A DNA stretch of 64,000 nucleotides from Pseudobutyrivibrio sp. 49 (GCF_900100545.1 NZ_FNDP01000005.1:62001-126000), one strand, 5' to 3'. Shown: positions 1-7,357, numbered from the stretch's first letter. Program-made: numbers and translations. Notes: a model not told the origin generated them from the letters alone.

Positions 1-162
1 ATAGATTCCAGAGCCAATTAATAAAATAATAGCCAGTGAGAAATTTCCAAGGATTGGAATATTGGCATACCAATCAAAATTAGTTGGAAAATCCCAAAAT
101 AAATCTGAAACTACCTGAATCTTACCACATACTGCTGTAATAAAGCTTAATAGTGCATCCAT
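1..162 (-). CDS. N-terminus of an AGCS-family alanine/sodium symporter (partial)
   Basis: The first 54 codons of a minus-strand gene that runs off the left edge. The peptide begins MDALLSFITAVCGK and contains DFPTNFDWYANIPILGNF followed by a hydrophobic stretch ending LIGSGIY. This is the characteristic amino-terminal segment of amino acid carrier proteins of the AGCS family, which import alanine or glycine with Na+ across the cytoplasmic membrane. The ATG at 162 is preceded by a good ribosome-binding site, GGGAGAAAG, read on the minus strand. The rest of the protein lies outside the window, so intactness cannot be judged. Confidence 0.82.
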   Translation of the reverse strand, partial: MDALLSFITAVCGKIQVVSDLFWDFPTNFDWYANIPILGNFSLAIILLIGSGIY

Positions 163-223
163 AACTTTCTCCCTTCGTTAGAATCGTTTTCTAACTACAG
201 TATACCCTATTAAGCTTCAAGTT

Positions 224-535
224 CTATAAAAATTTTACAGCTGTGCCATAGGCAAGAACCTCTGCTGCGCCCTGCATTACGCTTGAGCCTGAATAACGGA
301 CACCAATAATAGCGTCTGCGCCAAGCTGCTCAGCTTCATCTACCATACGCTTTGTGGCGATTTGTCTTGCCTCTGTAAGCATCTCTGTGTAGCCAGCAAG
401 CTCTCCACCTACAATAGTCTTCATACCAGCCATAAAATCTCTTCCGATATTCTTTGACTGTACGATTGTACCCTTTACCAATCCTAATACTTCGTATTCC
501 TGTCCTGGAATGTTTTCAATACTTATTAGCTTCAT
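224..535 (-). CDS. YbjQ/UPF0145 family protein
   Basis: A 103-residue protein of the YbjQ (UPF0145, DUF74) family, small cytoplasmic proteins that form pentameric rings; the function is not established. Family features visible are the central GRDFMAGMKTIVGGEL segment, the TEARQIATKRM helix and the GADAIIGVRYSGS strand. The upstream ATG at 550 is in frame, but GGAGGAG lies between it and the ATG at 535, so 535 is the better start. That ATG sits 16 bases inside the end of the upstream MerR gene, so the two are translationally coupled and share the MerR promoter. Confidence 0.85.
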   Translation of the reverse strand: MKLISIENIPGQEYEVLGLVKGTIVQSKNIGRDFMAGMKTIVGGELAGYTEMLTEARQIATKRMVDEAEQLGADAIIGVRYSGSSVMQGAAEVLAYGTAVKFL

Positions 536-1160
536 TTTGTTCTCCTCCATCTATTTCTTTTAATCTTTGTGATAATGCCAAGCTGACTCCAATGATTGCT
601 GCTGCGCACAGTCCTATCATAAGAATTATGAAAAACATTGGGGTCTCTGGGTCTGTTATCTTTCCAAGCACCATTAATGCAATAAACGCAATCATAATAA
701 TTATGAATACTGATGCTGCAATCTTTGGGCCTCGCTTAGCTTTCTTTACATCAATCTTATTGATATCCATAAAGCTTACGCCTCCCTTCTCAAGGCGTTT
801 CATATCATCCAGATATTTTTCTACATCCATATCCTCCAGCTCATCACTTGAGTCGATGATTTCCTGACATAGCTGAGACAGAATGTCCATGTCTTTTTGT
901 CTTTTGGCAAATTCTTGTTTCTGCTTTTGTAAGCAATCATCTAATGAGATTTCCTTTACTTGAAGCTTTCGGATTTCTTCGATTGGTACCTCAAGTCTTC
1001 TAAGGAGTTTGATTTGGTTTAGAACTCTTACATCCTCCAAGGAGTACTCTCTGTAACCATTCTCTGAATTTCTTTTGGGTGTAATTAAGCCTTGGTCTTC
1101 ATAAAATCTTATGTTCTTTTTTGTGATTCCCACAAGCTCTTCTACCTGGTTGATCTTCAT
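516..1160 (-). CDS. MerR-family regulator with two C-terminal membrane helices
   Basis: A 214-residue regulator. Residues 1-70 form the MerR winged helix (VEELVGITKKNIRFYEDQGL, then GYREYSLEDVRVLNQI). A helical dimerisation segment follows to about residue 130. Residues 145-165 and 174-195 are hydrophobic and probably cross the membrane, so the protein would be a membrane-anchored transcription factor. No metal-binding cysteine pattern is seen. It is the first gene of a two-gene operon with ybjQ. Its own promoter at 1217-1247 has the stretched 19-bp spacer and dyad expected for MerR-type control, which suggests autoregulation. The effector is unknown. Confidence 0.88.
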   Translation of the reverse strand: MKINQVEELVGITKKNIRFYEDQGLITPKRNSENGYREYSLEDVRVLNQIKLLRRLEVPIEEIRKLQVKEISLDDCLQKQKQEFAKRQKDMDILSQLCQEIIDSSDELEDMDVEKYLDDMKRLEKGGVSFMDINKIDVKKAKRGPKIAASVFIIIMIAFIALMVLGKITDPETPMFFIILMIGLCAAAIIGVSLALSQRLKEIDGGEQNEANKY

Positions 1161-1216
1161 TAAAACGCCCTCACTAACGATTGTCCTTTAAAAGATTTGG
1201 CCTTATCTTTGCCTAA

Positions 1217-1247
1217 AATATAAACCTTCCACAAGATGGAAGGTCAA
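1217..1247 (-). promoter_or_regulatory. MerR-type promoter with 19-bp spacer and operator dyad
   Basis: Read on the minus strand there is a -35 TTGACC (1242-1247), a 19-bp spacer and a -10 TATATT (1217-1222). Centred in the spacer is a perfect dyad, ACCTTCCA-N5-TGGAAGGT (1224-1244). A 19-bp spacer with an internal dyad is the hallmark of promoters activated by MerR-family proteins through DNA distortion. It lies 57 bases upstream of the merR start. Confidence 0.8.
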
Positions 1248-1263
1248 TAGTTTTCTATATTTT

Positions 1264-1737
1264 TTATAAAATAAATTCCATAATACGTTCTTTTGTCTTC
1301 ATTCCAAGGCCTTCATAGAAAGCTTCAGCTCTGTCGTTGCCTGTCCACACCGCTAAGGTCACTTCATAACAACCCATTCTCTTTGCTTCTTCTTTGACAT
1401 ATTCAAATAGGGCTCTACCCACATGCTGACCTCTGGCTTTTTCATCTACACACAAATCATCGATATAAAGTTGCTTAAACTTAACCTTGTTTGTGGCATC
1501 TTCCGGTGTCTCTTTTATCTCACAGATGGCATAGCCCAACACGTTATCATTTTCATCTGCAGCAACGTATATAGGTTTACTCTCTACACAAAGCATTTCC
1601 TTCACATCATCAAAAGAGTACTTTGTTGTGCCTGAAATAAAAATGTCTGGTCTGATTTTTGCATGGACTTCCAGTACCTGCTGCAATAAGTCTATAATCT
1701 TTGGAATGTCTTTTTCCTGAGCTAATCTGATTGTCAT
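1264..1737 (-). CDS. GNAT family N-acetyltransferase
   Basis: A 157-residue single-domain acetyltransferase of the GNAT fold, transferring an acetyl group from acetyl-CoA to an unknown amine. The acetyl-CoA binding motif A is seen as VDEKARGQHVGRALFEYV, preceded by the beta strand LYIDDLCV and followed by VTLAVWTGNDRAEAFYEGLG, the usual C-terminal N-D-R-A-x-x-F-Y element. It lies 13 bases downstream of ybaK on the same strand, so it is probably cotranscribed. The substrate cannot be predicted. Confidence 0.85.
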   Translation of the reverse strand: MTIRLAQEKDIPKIIDLLQQVLEVHAKIRPDIFISGTTKYSFDDVKEMLCVESKPIYVAADENDNVLGYAICEIKETPEDATNKVKFKQLYIDDLCVDEKARGQHVGRALFEYVKEEAKRMGCYEVTLAVWTGNDRAEAFYEGLGMKTKERIMEFIL

Positions 1738-1750
1738 TTATTTTACCTTT

Positions 1751-2227
1751 CTAGCTTATGATGTCAGCCACCTTGATATTTGAAATTTTTATCAGGTCAG
1801 CTGGTGCCAATTCGATTTGTGCTCCCACCTTTCCTGCGCTGACAAATACCTTTTCGTAATTTTCTGCGGTCATATGTATGAAAGTTGCGAACTGCTTTTT
1901 CATACCGATTGGTGAGCAACCTCCGTGTACATAGCCTGTGAGTCCCAGTAAGTCCTTCTGCTTAATCATGCTGATTGATTTCTCACCAGCTGCCTTAGCT
2001 GCTTTCTTCAAATCAAGCTCTGCTTCTACTGGAACTACAAAAACATAGTAAGTTCCAGTCTTGCCCTGTGTTACAAGTGTTTTGAAAACCTTCTCTGTGT
2101 CCTCACCTAGGATTCCTGCGATTTGTTCACCTGTAAGTGTTGGATCCGCCTCATAAGTGTGGCTTTCATACTTTATCTTCTTTGAGTCCAGGACTCGCAT
2201 TACATTTGTCTTATCATTGTTTTTCAT
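1751..2227 (-). CDS. ybaK: Cys-tRNA(Pro)/Cys-tRNA(Cys) deacylase, YbaK/EbsC family
   Basis: A 158-residue free-standing editing protein of the YbaK/EbsC family, which hydrolyses Cys-tRNA(Pro) formed by prolyl-tRNA synthetase. Family marks are VFKTLVTQGKTGTYYVFVVP near residue 45, the catalytic-lysine region VEAELDLKKAAKAAGEKSI, and GLTGYVHGGCSPIGMKKQ near residue 100, which holds the conserved GGxSPxG-type loop. The start ATG lies directly after the stop of the hydrolase gene upstream. A short archaeal-type ProRS without an internal editing domain is encoded at 52550-53989, so this protein may supply its proofreading in trans. Confidence 0.9.
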   Translation of the reverse strand: MKNNDKTNVMRVLDSKKIKYESHTYEADPTLTGEQIAGILGEDTEKVFKTLVTQGKTGTYYVFVVPVEAELDLKKAAKAAGEKSISMIKQKDLLGLTGYVHGGCSPIGMKKQFATFIHMTAENYEKVFVSAGKVGAQIELAPADLIKISNIKVADIIS

Positions 2228-3055
2228 TTACTTATTACCTTCTAATTCCTTCATGAAATCTGCTATGATTTCATTTATTTCCTCTGGCCTGTCTGTATTT
2301 GAATTGTGACCTGCTCCCTCAATCCAGTAGATTGGAAGTCCTGTCTTTTTATGCCATGCTTTATTATATCTTATACACGAGCCTGCATGGTCTTTAGTTC
2401 CACATATAAGACATGCACGACATTTGATCTCATATGGAAGAGCTTCTTCTACCGCCTCCACTAGAATCTTGTATCCGCCTCCAGCAAGCTTTGCATATCT
2501 ATCCTTGTCTCCATCATAGGTCATCATAAACTCTTTCATGAGCGCTCTCCCATATTCTGAGGTAGCTACATAATCTGTTCCCTGTCTAAGGAGAGTTTTC
2601 CATGGATAATAACGATACACTGGCTCCATTCTGTGAAGAAGCCATAATTCCAGCTTGGTATAATACTGGATTTGTAAGGGCGCTGAATCTACCGATATAA
2701 ATCCCTGCAGCTTTTCTGGGAAAAGCTCAGCATACATCTGCCCTAGGTATCCCCCCATGGATTGACCTATTATAACTGGATTATCAAATCCATTTTCTTT
2801 AAGGATTTCATCTACCCATATGGCCTTATCCTTTAGTGAAAATGTCATCTCAAAAGGATAGGATGTATCATGTCCTGGTGCATCCCAAACAAACACAGGA
2901 TATTTTCCTTCAAACTCCTGAATCTGCTTTTCAAATAATCTATGGGCAGCTGTTAACCCAGGTAGAAAAACCAGCTGATACAGCGTATTAGTGCCCTCAG
3001 TATTTATCCAGTAGTGGATATCCCCTTTTGGTGTTTTGTAGATTTTTTCTGTCAT
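2228..3055 (-). CDS. alpha/beta-fold hydrolase
   Basis: A 275-residue cytoplasmic hydrolase of the alpha/beta superfamily. The nucleophile elbow is GQSMGG (Ser near residue 99). The oxyanion region is FLPGLTAAH near residue 30. A catalytic His is visible in EGAGHNSNTDRPEEIN near the C-terminus, with the acid probably in CGTKDHAGS. No signal peptide is present. A strong AGGAGACC site precedes the ATG at 3055. It heads a run of three tightly spaced genes (hydrolase, ybaK, GNAT). The substrate is unknown. Confidence 0.85.
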   Translation of the reverse strand: MTEKIYKTPKGDIHYWINTEGTNTLYQLVFLPGLTAAHRLFEKQIQEFEGKYPVFVWDAPGHDTSYPFEMTFSLKDKAIWVDEILKENGFDNPVIIGQSMGGYLGQMYAELFPEKLQGFISVDSAPLQIQYYTKLELWLLHRMEPVYRYYPWKTLLRQGTDYVATSEYGRALMKEFMMTYDGDKDRYAKLAGGGYKILVEAVEEALPYEIKCRACLICGTKDHAGSCIRYNKAWHKKTGLPIYWIEGAGHNSNTDRPEEINEIIADFMKELEGNK

Positions 3056-3106
3056 GAGGTCTCCTTGTAGTCTAGTGTTTGTTAGTATGTTGTTATCTTG
3101 TAATTT

Positions 3107-3658
3107 CTATTTATCCAGTTCTAGTCGCATTAGTACCAGCTCCTGCCACTTGCCTGCTCTTGTTTTAAAGCCTCTTGGATTCCTGCCATATTCTATAAAG
3201 CCATGCTTTTTGTATAGATTTTGGGCGGCTTCATTGTCTGCTACAACATCTAACTCAAGCTGTAGATAACCTGCCTCTTTGGCAATCTCTATACACATAG
3301 CCGTCAACTCATTTCCAATTCCCAATCCCCAGTAATCCTTCATTACAGTGATACCAAACTCAGCTCTGTGTCTGGTCTTGTCCCTATCCTGAACCATATG
3401 TATCCCAGCACTACCGATGAGTTTCCCATCTACGATAGCTACAATTTCAATATCATGCTCACTTTCTTTTTGTGTCTTTAGTCTTACTGACACTATCGAT
3501 TCATTGTGCTCTGTCTCATCAGGGTATGTGGTCAGAAACTCTGTCTCCCCATGAGATATATCAAAATATCTAAGAAAATCCTCTGCATCTTCAGGCTCTG
3601 CATTCCTTAGTACGCATTCTCTTCCATCTTTTAGTTGAATTGCTTTGTATGTAATCAA
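3107..3658 (-). CDS. GNAT family N-acetyltransferase
   Basis: A 183-residue acetyltransferase. The acetyl-CoA motif is seen as GITVMKDYWGLGIGNELT (central residues about 100-118), followed by LELDVVADNEAAQNLYKKHG and FIEYGRNPRGFK, a pattern typical of RimL-like and spermidine/amine acetyltransferases. The start codon is TTG at 3658, chosen because AGGAGG lies five bases upstream and no ATG fits. It stands between a DUF2007-like gene upstream and the hydrolase downstream. The substrate is unknown. Confidence 0.85.
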   Translation of the reverse strand: MITYKAIQLKDGRECVLRNAEPEDAEDFLRYFDISHGETEFLTTYPDETEHNESIVSVRLKTQKESEHDIEIVAIVDGKLIGSAGIHMVQDRDKTRHRAEFGITVMKDYWGLGIGNELTAMCIEIAKEAGYLQLELDVVADNEAAQNLYKKHGFIEYGRNPRGFKTRAGKWQELVLMRLELDK

Positions 3659-3674
3659 GGTTTCCTCCTGTGGT

Positions 3675-3956
3675 CTACTCTTCTATAAGCTTCTTCGCCT
3701 TTTCATAGTCAGCTCTACTCACATAAACTCTATATAGAAATGTCAGATTTCCTACAGCCTGACCACCAGTATAAACGCCACCTCGACCGATACTAGAAGT
3801 CATTGATGTATGTAAAACCATATCAAAATTAGACTGGTTCCTCTTGGTTCGTGTCTCATAGCTTATGTTATTAGCTTTTAAAAGCTCCGTTATTCTTGAT
3901 ATTTCCATAGATGAATAGTCTTCATATAGCTTCTTTCTGTTGAATAGTGTGAGCAT
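3675..3956 (-). CDS. small DUF2007-like protein
   Basis: A 93-residue soluble protein with no recognised catalytic motif. The pattern of an N-terminal helix (SMEISRITELLKANNISYET), a central glycine-rich stretch (SSIGRGGVYTGGQAVG) and a C-terminal strand-helix (YRVYVSRADYEKAKKLI) resembles the putative signal-transducing DUF2007 fold, in which Tyr-Val-x-x-x-D-Y-E-x-A precedes a final helix. AGGAGAATT precedes the ATG. It sits 12 bases after the metallopeptidase-like lipoprotein gene, so both may be read from the promoter at 5376-5403. Confidence 0.6.
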   Translation of the reverse strand: MLTLFNRKKLYEDYSSMEISRITELLKANNISYETRTKRNQSNFDMVLHTSMTSSIGRGGVYTGGQAVGNLTFLYRVYVSRADYEKAKKLIEE

Positions 3957-3968
3957 AATAATTCTCCT

Positions 3969-5309
3969 TTATTCACTAATACTATTTATCCATTCAGTTT
4001 TTAGCTCTTCATATGATTTGCCCCACCATTCTTCATAGGAAGCGTCTGAAGTAATAAATGTAAACAATTCCTTTTTGCTTTTCTTATCTATTAAATACTC
4101 CACAAAGCTCATAGCCTCTGTATATGATAAATCTACTCCAGTGTACGTTGTATTAGGCCCCAAATTGACTCCTACCTTATCCTTTAGTTTTGGATAATCA
4201 GACACATCTTTCCCCTGATATAGTCTGTCTACAACATAATCATAGTATAGTCTTACTACATTAGAATCATTACCATTCTTTTTACTGTAGTATTCTTTAA
4301 AATCTCCGTTGTCGTAATCCTCATCATTAACGAATCCTCTTATATACTCAACCATATACTCTTCTGGATAGAGAACATAAGCTACGTAGTCGCAAAAACC
4401 TTCTTCTAGCCAGTATTTATTCATATCCTCATAATCTTGGAAAAACCCATGCATCAACTCATGCTCAAGAGTGCGAACCCCATAGTCATTAAGGGTTATA
4501 TCGATTTGCCCATTTTCTATATGTGCATAGCTTCTACCACCTTTATTTTCAATATGATATGTGATGTTATCCACATCGCTACCATACACAGACTTATTTA
4601 TCCCCGCTTCAGCTAAGTATTCCTTTAATTTATCCTTTATTTCAGCCTCAATTCTTATTAACTCTATTACTTTCCTATAGGCATCCTCATCAAGTAATTT
4701 ATTGCTTATAATAAATTTAGAGGTGTTTGTTTTGAAAATATAGTTATTGTCTCCATCTATATAAAGTTCTGTTTTTTCAATAATGTCCCGTTCCTCTGTA
4801 TTGAAATCTTCTATTGGAAATAATGTCGGTTGTTCTGCATTTTCTACATTGAATATGCTTTTGTAATCATTAAAAGTCCTTGCGCACTGTCCTCTTCCTG
4901 AGATAAGTTGAACAAGATGGTACCTAAATGCTGAGTTTTCTATTATTTCCTTTGGTAAAAAAAGTGCATCCCCGTCTATTACAGGTCCCACCAATCTATT
5001 GTCATCTACAACATAAACCTTTATTTTTTCTTCAGCAACATCAGCATTATAGAAATCTATAATCTGCTTTTTAGCATCATCAAACTCTTTTACTAACTTA
5101 GACGCTTCTGGCTCATCAATAATTGCTTGTTCAAAACTATATGTAGATCCATTATATTCAGCTGTAATAATATCAAACACACCTGAATAACTATATTCCC
5201 TCTTATATAAATCCTTAGAGAATTCAATAATATTCTTCCTATACTTACATCCACCAAATACTATCATAATCAGTAAAGTCATTGTACACAGCCAGTATTT
5301 TTTCCTCAT
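3969..5309 (-). CDS. lipoprotein with gluzincin-like zinc peptidase motif
   Basis: A 446-residue exported lipoprotein. The N-terminus has basic residues, a hydrophobic core and a lipobox (VFGGC) near residue 22. A probable zinc site HELMHG lies near residue 285, followed about 20 residues later by YWLEEGFCDYVAY, whose Glu would be the third ligand. HExxH followed by an E-x-x-x-D helix is the gluzincin arrangement, so a cell-surface metallopeptidase is likely; the substrate is unknown. The ATG at 5330 is possible, but GGAGAAGAAA places the start at 5309. A good promoter lies at 5376-5403. Confidence 0.75.
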   Translation of the reverse strand: MRKKYWLCTMTLLIMIVFGGCKYRKNIIEFSKDLYKREYSYSGVFDIITAEYNGSTYSFEQAIIDEPEASKLVKEFDDAKKQIIDFYNADVAEEKIKVYVVDDNRLVGPVIDGDALFLPKEIIENSAFRYHLVQLISGRGQCARTFNDYKSIFNVENAEQPTLFPIEDFNTEERDIIEKTELYIDGDNNYIFKTNTSKFIISNKLLDEDAYRKVIELIRIEAEIKDKLKEYLAEAGINKSVYGSDVDNITYHIENKGGRSYAHIENGQIDITLNDYGVRTLEHELMHGFFQDYEDMNKYWLEEGFCDYVAYVLYPEEYMVEYIRGFVNDEDYDNGDFKEYYSKKNGNDSNVVRLYYDYVVDRLYQGKDVSDYPKLKDKVGVNLGPNTTYTGVDLSYTEAMSFVEYLIDKKSKKELFTFITSDASYEEWWGKSYEELKTEWINSISE

Positions 5310-5375
5310 TTTCTTCTCCAGTACCCTCATCTAATGCAACACAATCTCCTAATTATGAGTAAAATAATTACTCAA

Positions 5376-5403
5376 ATTATAGCAATCATGAAATGTTTTG
5401 CAA
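5376..5403 (-). promoter_or_regulatory. sigma-A-type promoter for the zinc-peptidase lipoprotein
   Basis: Minus-strand TTGCAA (5398-5403), a 16-bp spacer, then TATAAT (5376-5381), about 65 bases upstream of the lipoprotein start at 5309. The -35 box abuts the terminator of the preceding YczE gene. Confidence 0.6.
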
Positions 5404-5408
5404 ACAAA

Positions 5409-5433
5409 AAAGCACTACCTTTGGTAATGCTTT
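5409..5433 (-). terminator. Rho-independent terminator downstream of the YczE gene
   Basis: On the minus strand AAAGCATTACC, a three-base loop and GGTAGTGCTTT form an 11-pair stem with one G-T pair, followed by a T run. It ends transcripts arriving from the YczE gene and isolates the lipoprotein promoter next to it. Confidence 0.75.
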
Positions 5434-5585
5434 CAGTTATTACTGTAATTTACTTACTTTTGCTAGCCTAAACATACTAGCTCATGGGGACTCTCCCAAA
5501 TTTCTTAGGCTAATTTGTATAGCGGCACCCCCAGATGTGTGGACCTCTTCTCAGTATTATCGTTGATTCGGAAGCATAGTTTCTA
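5434..5585. other. non-coding stretch with inverted repeat
   Basis: No gene is visible. TAGCCTAA (from about 5464) and its complement TTAGGCTA (from about 5504) form an inverted repeat around a 32-base interior. A GC-richer patch ends in ATGTGTGGACC, which resembles the ATGTGGAC ends of the repeats at 6970 and 8201. It may be decayed mobile DNA, but too little remains to classify. Confidence 0.3.
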
Positions 5586-6266
5586 TTATTTCTTAATCTT
5601 TAATATTTTAAACGATTCTAATATAGTCTGATGCTTAATCTCAGTAGCATTAAACTTCACTGTAAAGAATGCAAACTGCATAATAGGCCCCATTCCAAAA
5701 GCACAAATAATTGTACCTATTCCAACAGGTCCTCCAAGAAGCCATCCTACTACAGTAGCTGTAGCAAGTAGCATAATGCTTACTATGCCAATAGATACAT
5801 GCTTAGTTCTTCTTGTTAACCCTATAAGAAGAGTATCACGAGGACCACATCCTAAGGATGCACTCATATATGTGTACTGGGTATATCCCATTACAAAGAG
5901 TCCTAAAATCATTACAGGTATCGCAATGAAGATTGAATCACATTTCTCTACTAAATTAATCTTATTGAAGAAATCTACCGACTTTCCAACAACAATAGAA
6001 TCTATTATCATCGCTATTCCAATTGGCTCTTTCATCAGTAGATCAATTCCTAGGATTGAGAATGACACTATGATTGCTGCTGTACCATAAAGTATCCCAA
6101 AGGTATTCGATAAACCAAGATTAAGCACATCCCATGGAGATGCCCCAATATTAGCCTGGATTGTAAGATATACTCCAAATCCATTAACGAATAAGCTTGC
6201 TGTCGCCAGCAGCATATTTAAAATTATCTTCTTTATTGAGTCATTGTCTTTATTCTTTTGAAACAC
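5586..6266 (-). CDS. YczE/YyaS/YitT-type integral membrane protein
   Basis: A 226-residue protein with five or six hydrophobic segments. It matches the YczE-like family: an N-terminal helix, then GFGVYLTIQANIGASPWDVL near residue 28, and an internal repeat of this motif, GYTQYTYMSASLGCGPRDTL, near residue 127. A duplicated G-x-x-P-x-D-x-L element is typical of the family. The transported substrate is unknown. The start is GTG at 6266 with AGAGG upstream. A terminator follows at 5409-5433, so it is monocistronic. Confidence 0.8.
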   Translation of the reverse strand: MFQKNKDNDSIKKIILNMLLATASLFVNGFGVYLTIQANIGASPWDVLNLGLSNTFGILYGTAAIIVSFSILGIDLLMKEPIGIAMIIDSIVVGKSVDFFNKINLVEKCDSIFIAIPVMILGLFVMGYTQYTYMSASLGCGPRDTLLIGLTRRTKHVSIGIVSIMLLATATVVGWLLGGPVGIGTIICAFGMGPIMQFAFFTVKFNATEIKHQTILESFKILKIKK

Positions 6267-6344
6267 TTTTGGTACCTCTAGAATTTTTGCTATTACTATT
6301 CATCACCCATTCGGAAAATCGCAGCTTCGCTGCTTTTCTTTTCC

Positions 6345-6584
6345 TCATGTGTGGTTCTCACCAAATATAAACAGTGATATAAAAAGCATGCAGCCATATA
6401 AAATAAAGTTTCTTCCATGCCTATGATTCCATTCTGTGACACTAGTTAATTCATCTTCGCTTGGTGGTTTTTCTCCAGTGTTAATTGATACTGGCTTTTT
6501 ACTTTTGTACTGTTGAATCCCCAATATAATAAATATAAGCGAAACAAAAAATGATATTGCTAAATACATAATTGTACCTGCCAT
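6345..6584 (-). CDS. small two-helix membrane protein
   Basis: A 79-residue protein with hydrophobic segments at about residues 5-23 and 59-76, joined by a polar loop containing DELTSVTEWNHRHGRNF. The layout resembles small DUF3784-like membrane proteins, but identity is not certain. An upstream in-frame ATG at 6605 exists; GGGAGAATTAGAT makes 6584 the likely start. Its 5' end lies within 20 bases of the toxin promoter on the other strand. A weak GCAGC/GCTGC hairpin follows the stop at about 6321-6333. Confidence 0.55.
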   Translation of the reverse strand: MAGTIMYLAISFFVSLIFIILGIQQYKSKKPVSINTGEKPPSEDELTSVTEWNHRHGRNFILYGCMLFISLFIFGENHT

Positions 6585-6598
6585 ATCTAATTCTCCCA

Positions 6599-6627
6599 TT
6601 GACACACAAACAATTGTTCTCTATAAT
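6599..6627 (+). promoter_or_regulatory. consensus promoter of the putative type I toxin
   Basis: TTGACA (6599-6604), exactly 17 bp, then TATAAT (6622-6627): a perfect sigma-A consensus. The predicted start point is at about 6634, immediately before AGTGCTACC. It drives a leader of about 115 bases and then the 33-codon peptide. Confidence 0.85.
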
Positions 6628-6748
6628 GCTTTTTAGTGCTACCATTTACGGTAGGCGGTTGGTCCTTCTCTCGGAGGACTGTGACCTCCGTTTATATAGA
6701 GATTCCGATCCCTCTTTGAGGGAAATCTTTACAGGAGGACTTGTGCGT

Positions 6749-6850
6749 ATGCTTACAATCACGGACTTAATCGCAGTCTTAGGACTGTGTGCGACTTTCT
6801 ATAGTCTTGGGTACGTGCGCGGAAAGCATGATTCCAAGACACAAAAATAA
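6749..6850 (+). CDS. putative type I toxin, 33-residue hydrophobic peptide
   Basis: The peptide begins MLTITDLIAVLGLC and continues ATFYSLGYVRGKH with a basic tail, DSKTQK. One short hydrophobic helix with a charged C-terminus is typical of holin-like/Fst-type membrane toxins of Firmicutes. AGGAGG lies ten bases before the ATG; a GTG at 6743 is an alternative start. The mRNA has a long structured leader, and its GGCGGTTGG (about 6654) can pair with TAACCGCC at the 3' terminator, a long-range fold known from other type I toxin mRNAs. A convergent promoter at 6937-6965 would make an antisense RNA over the 3' end. Toxicity is inferred, not shown. Confidence 0.65.
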   Translation: MLTITDLIAVLGLCATFYSLGYVRGKHDSKTQK

Positions 6851-6882
6851 CCGCCGAGCCTAGGAAACTGAGCGGTTATTTT
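6844..6882. terminator. shared bidirectional terminator of the toxin locus
   Basis: AAAATAACCGC (6844-6854) and GCGGTTATTTT (6872-6882) form an 11-bp perfect stem around a 17-base loop, A/T-rich on both sides, so it can stop transcription from either direction. The toxin stop codon lies inside the left arm. Confidence 0.8.
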
Positions 6883-6930
6883 CTAATCGTTTTATACTAG
6901 GGCTAACCGTCTATCGGTAGCACTCTTTGT
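6844..6930 (-). ncRNA. candidate antisense antitoxin RNA
   Basis: A minus-strand promoter (TTGACG, 17 bp, TAATAT; 6937-6965) would start an RNA near 6930 that reads through GAGTGCTACC and ends at the shared terminator, about 85 nt in all. It would be complementary to the 3' part of the toxin mRNA. The two convergent transcripts begin with related sequence: AGTGCTACC at 6635 and its inverted copy GGTAGCACT near 6917, each followed by a CGGTT(G/A)G element. This geometry is that of type I antitoxin RNAs. Confidence 0.55.
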
Positions 6931-6936
6931 ATATAA

Positions 6937-6965
6937 ATATTAACATCTATAGCTTATTTCGTCAA
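6937..6965 (-). promoter_or_regulatory. promoter of the candidate antisense RNA
   Basis: Minus strand TTGACG (6960-6965), a 17-bp spacer, TAATAT (6937-6942). It faces the toxin promoter, 333 bases away. Confidence 0.6.
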
Positions 6966-6971
6966 ATATCA

Positions 6972-7001
6972 TTGACGGGCGTCCCGCCCGCCATCATGTG
7001 G
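6972..7001. repeat. GC-rich hairpin repeat, copy 1
   Basis: TGACGGGCGTCCCGCCCGCC followed by ATCATGTGGAC. The same unit recurs at 8201-8229 with three changes and one indel. GACGGGC and GCCCGCC can fold with one mismatch. It is much richer in G+C than its surroundings. The family is unknown; it could be part of a decayed insertion sequence. Confidence 0.45.
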
Positions 7002-7234
7002 ACTGATTTTTCACTCCAATATGATGAGGTAAATCCCCATTCGCCGGTGGACCAGAGCCTTACGGATAATCCTTGTAAATATTTACAAATTTATTTTATC
7101 AATCCCTATAACATATTACAACTATATGTTTCTTAATATTAAAGAACAGAACTCTGGCCCTTCGCTAAATCCAGCGATGGGTCGAGTTCTATCTTTACTA
7201 AAGAATACCATACAATAGATATTTGTCAAACTGT
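7002..7234. other. intergenic region left of the element with an imperfect hairpin
   Basis: No credible gene. AGAACTC (7148-7154) and GAGTTCT (7184-7190) bracket a longer imperfect dyad that includes CGCT/AGCG, perhaps a terminator remnant or a regulatory dyad. The rest is A/T-rich with no recognised signal. Confidence 0.35.
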
Positions 7235-7266
7235 AAAAAAGCCCTCCGAGGAAATCCTCGAAGGGC
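7235..7266 (-). terminator. original chromosomal tuf terminator, now separated from tuf
   Basis: On the minus strand GCCCTTCGAGGA, a short loop and TCCTCGGAGGGC form a strong stem, followed by TTTTTT. It matches in loop and upper stem the terminator at 17963-17996 just downstream of intact tuf, while the lower stem differs by compensatory changes. It lies 38 bases beyond the orphan tuf stop codon and was probably the native tuf terminator before the element inserted. Confidence 0.8.
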
Positions 7267-7303
7267 ATAATTTTATAATTTGGGTTGGGCTGTTCGCTCG
7301 TTA

Positions 7304-7357
7304 TTACTCGATGATTGTAGCAACACGACCAGAACCTACTGTTCTACCACCCTCACG
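7304..7357 (-). repeat. attL: duplicated tuf 3' coding end
   Basis: Bases 7308-7357 are identical over 50 bp to 18036-18085 in intact tuf, and 7304-7306 is the matching stop codon. On the minus strand it encodes the last residues of EF-Tu, [17 protein letters not shown], with GAG instead of GAA for the final Glu. To the left it continues into the old tuf terminator; to the right identity stops at once at base 7358. This is the junction left by site-specific integration into the tuf 3' end. Confidence 0.85.
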
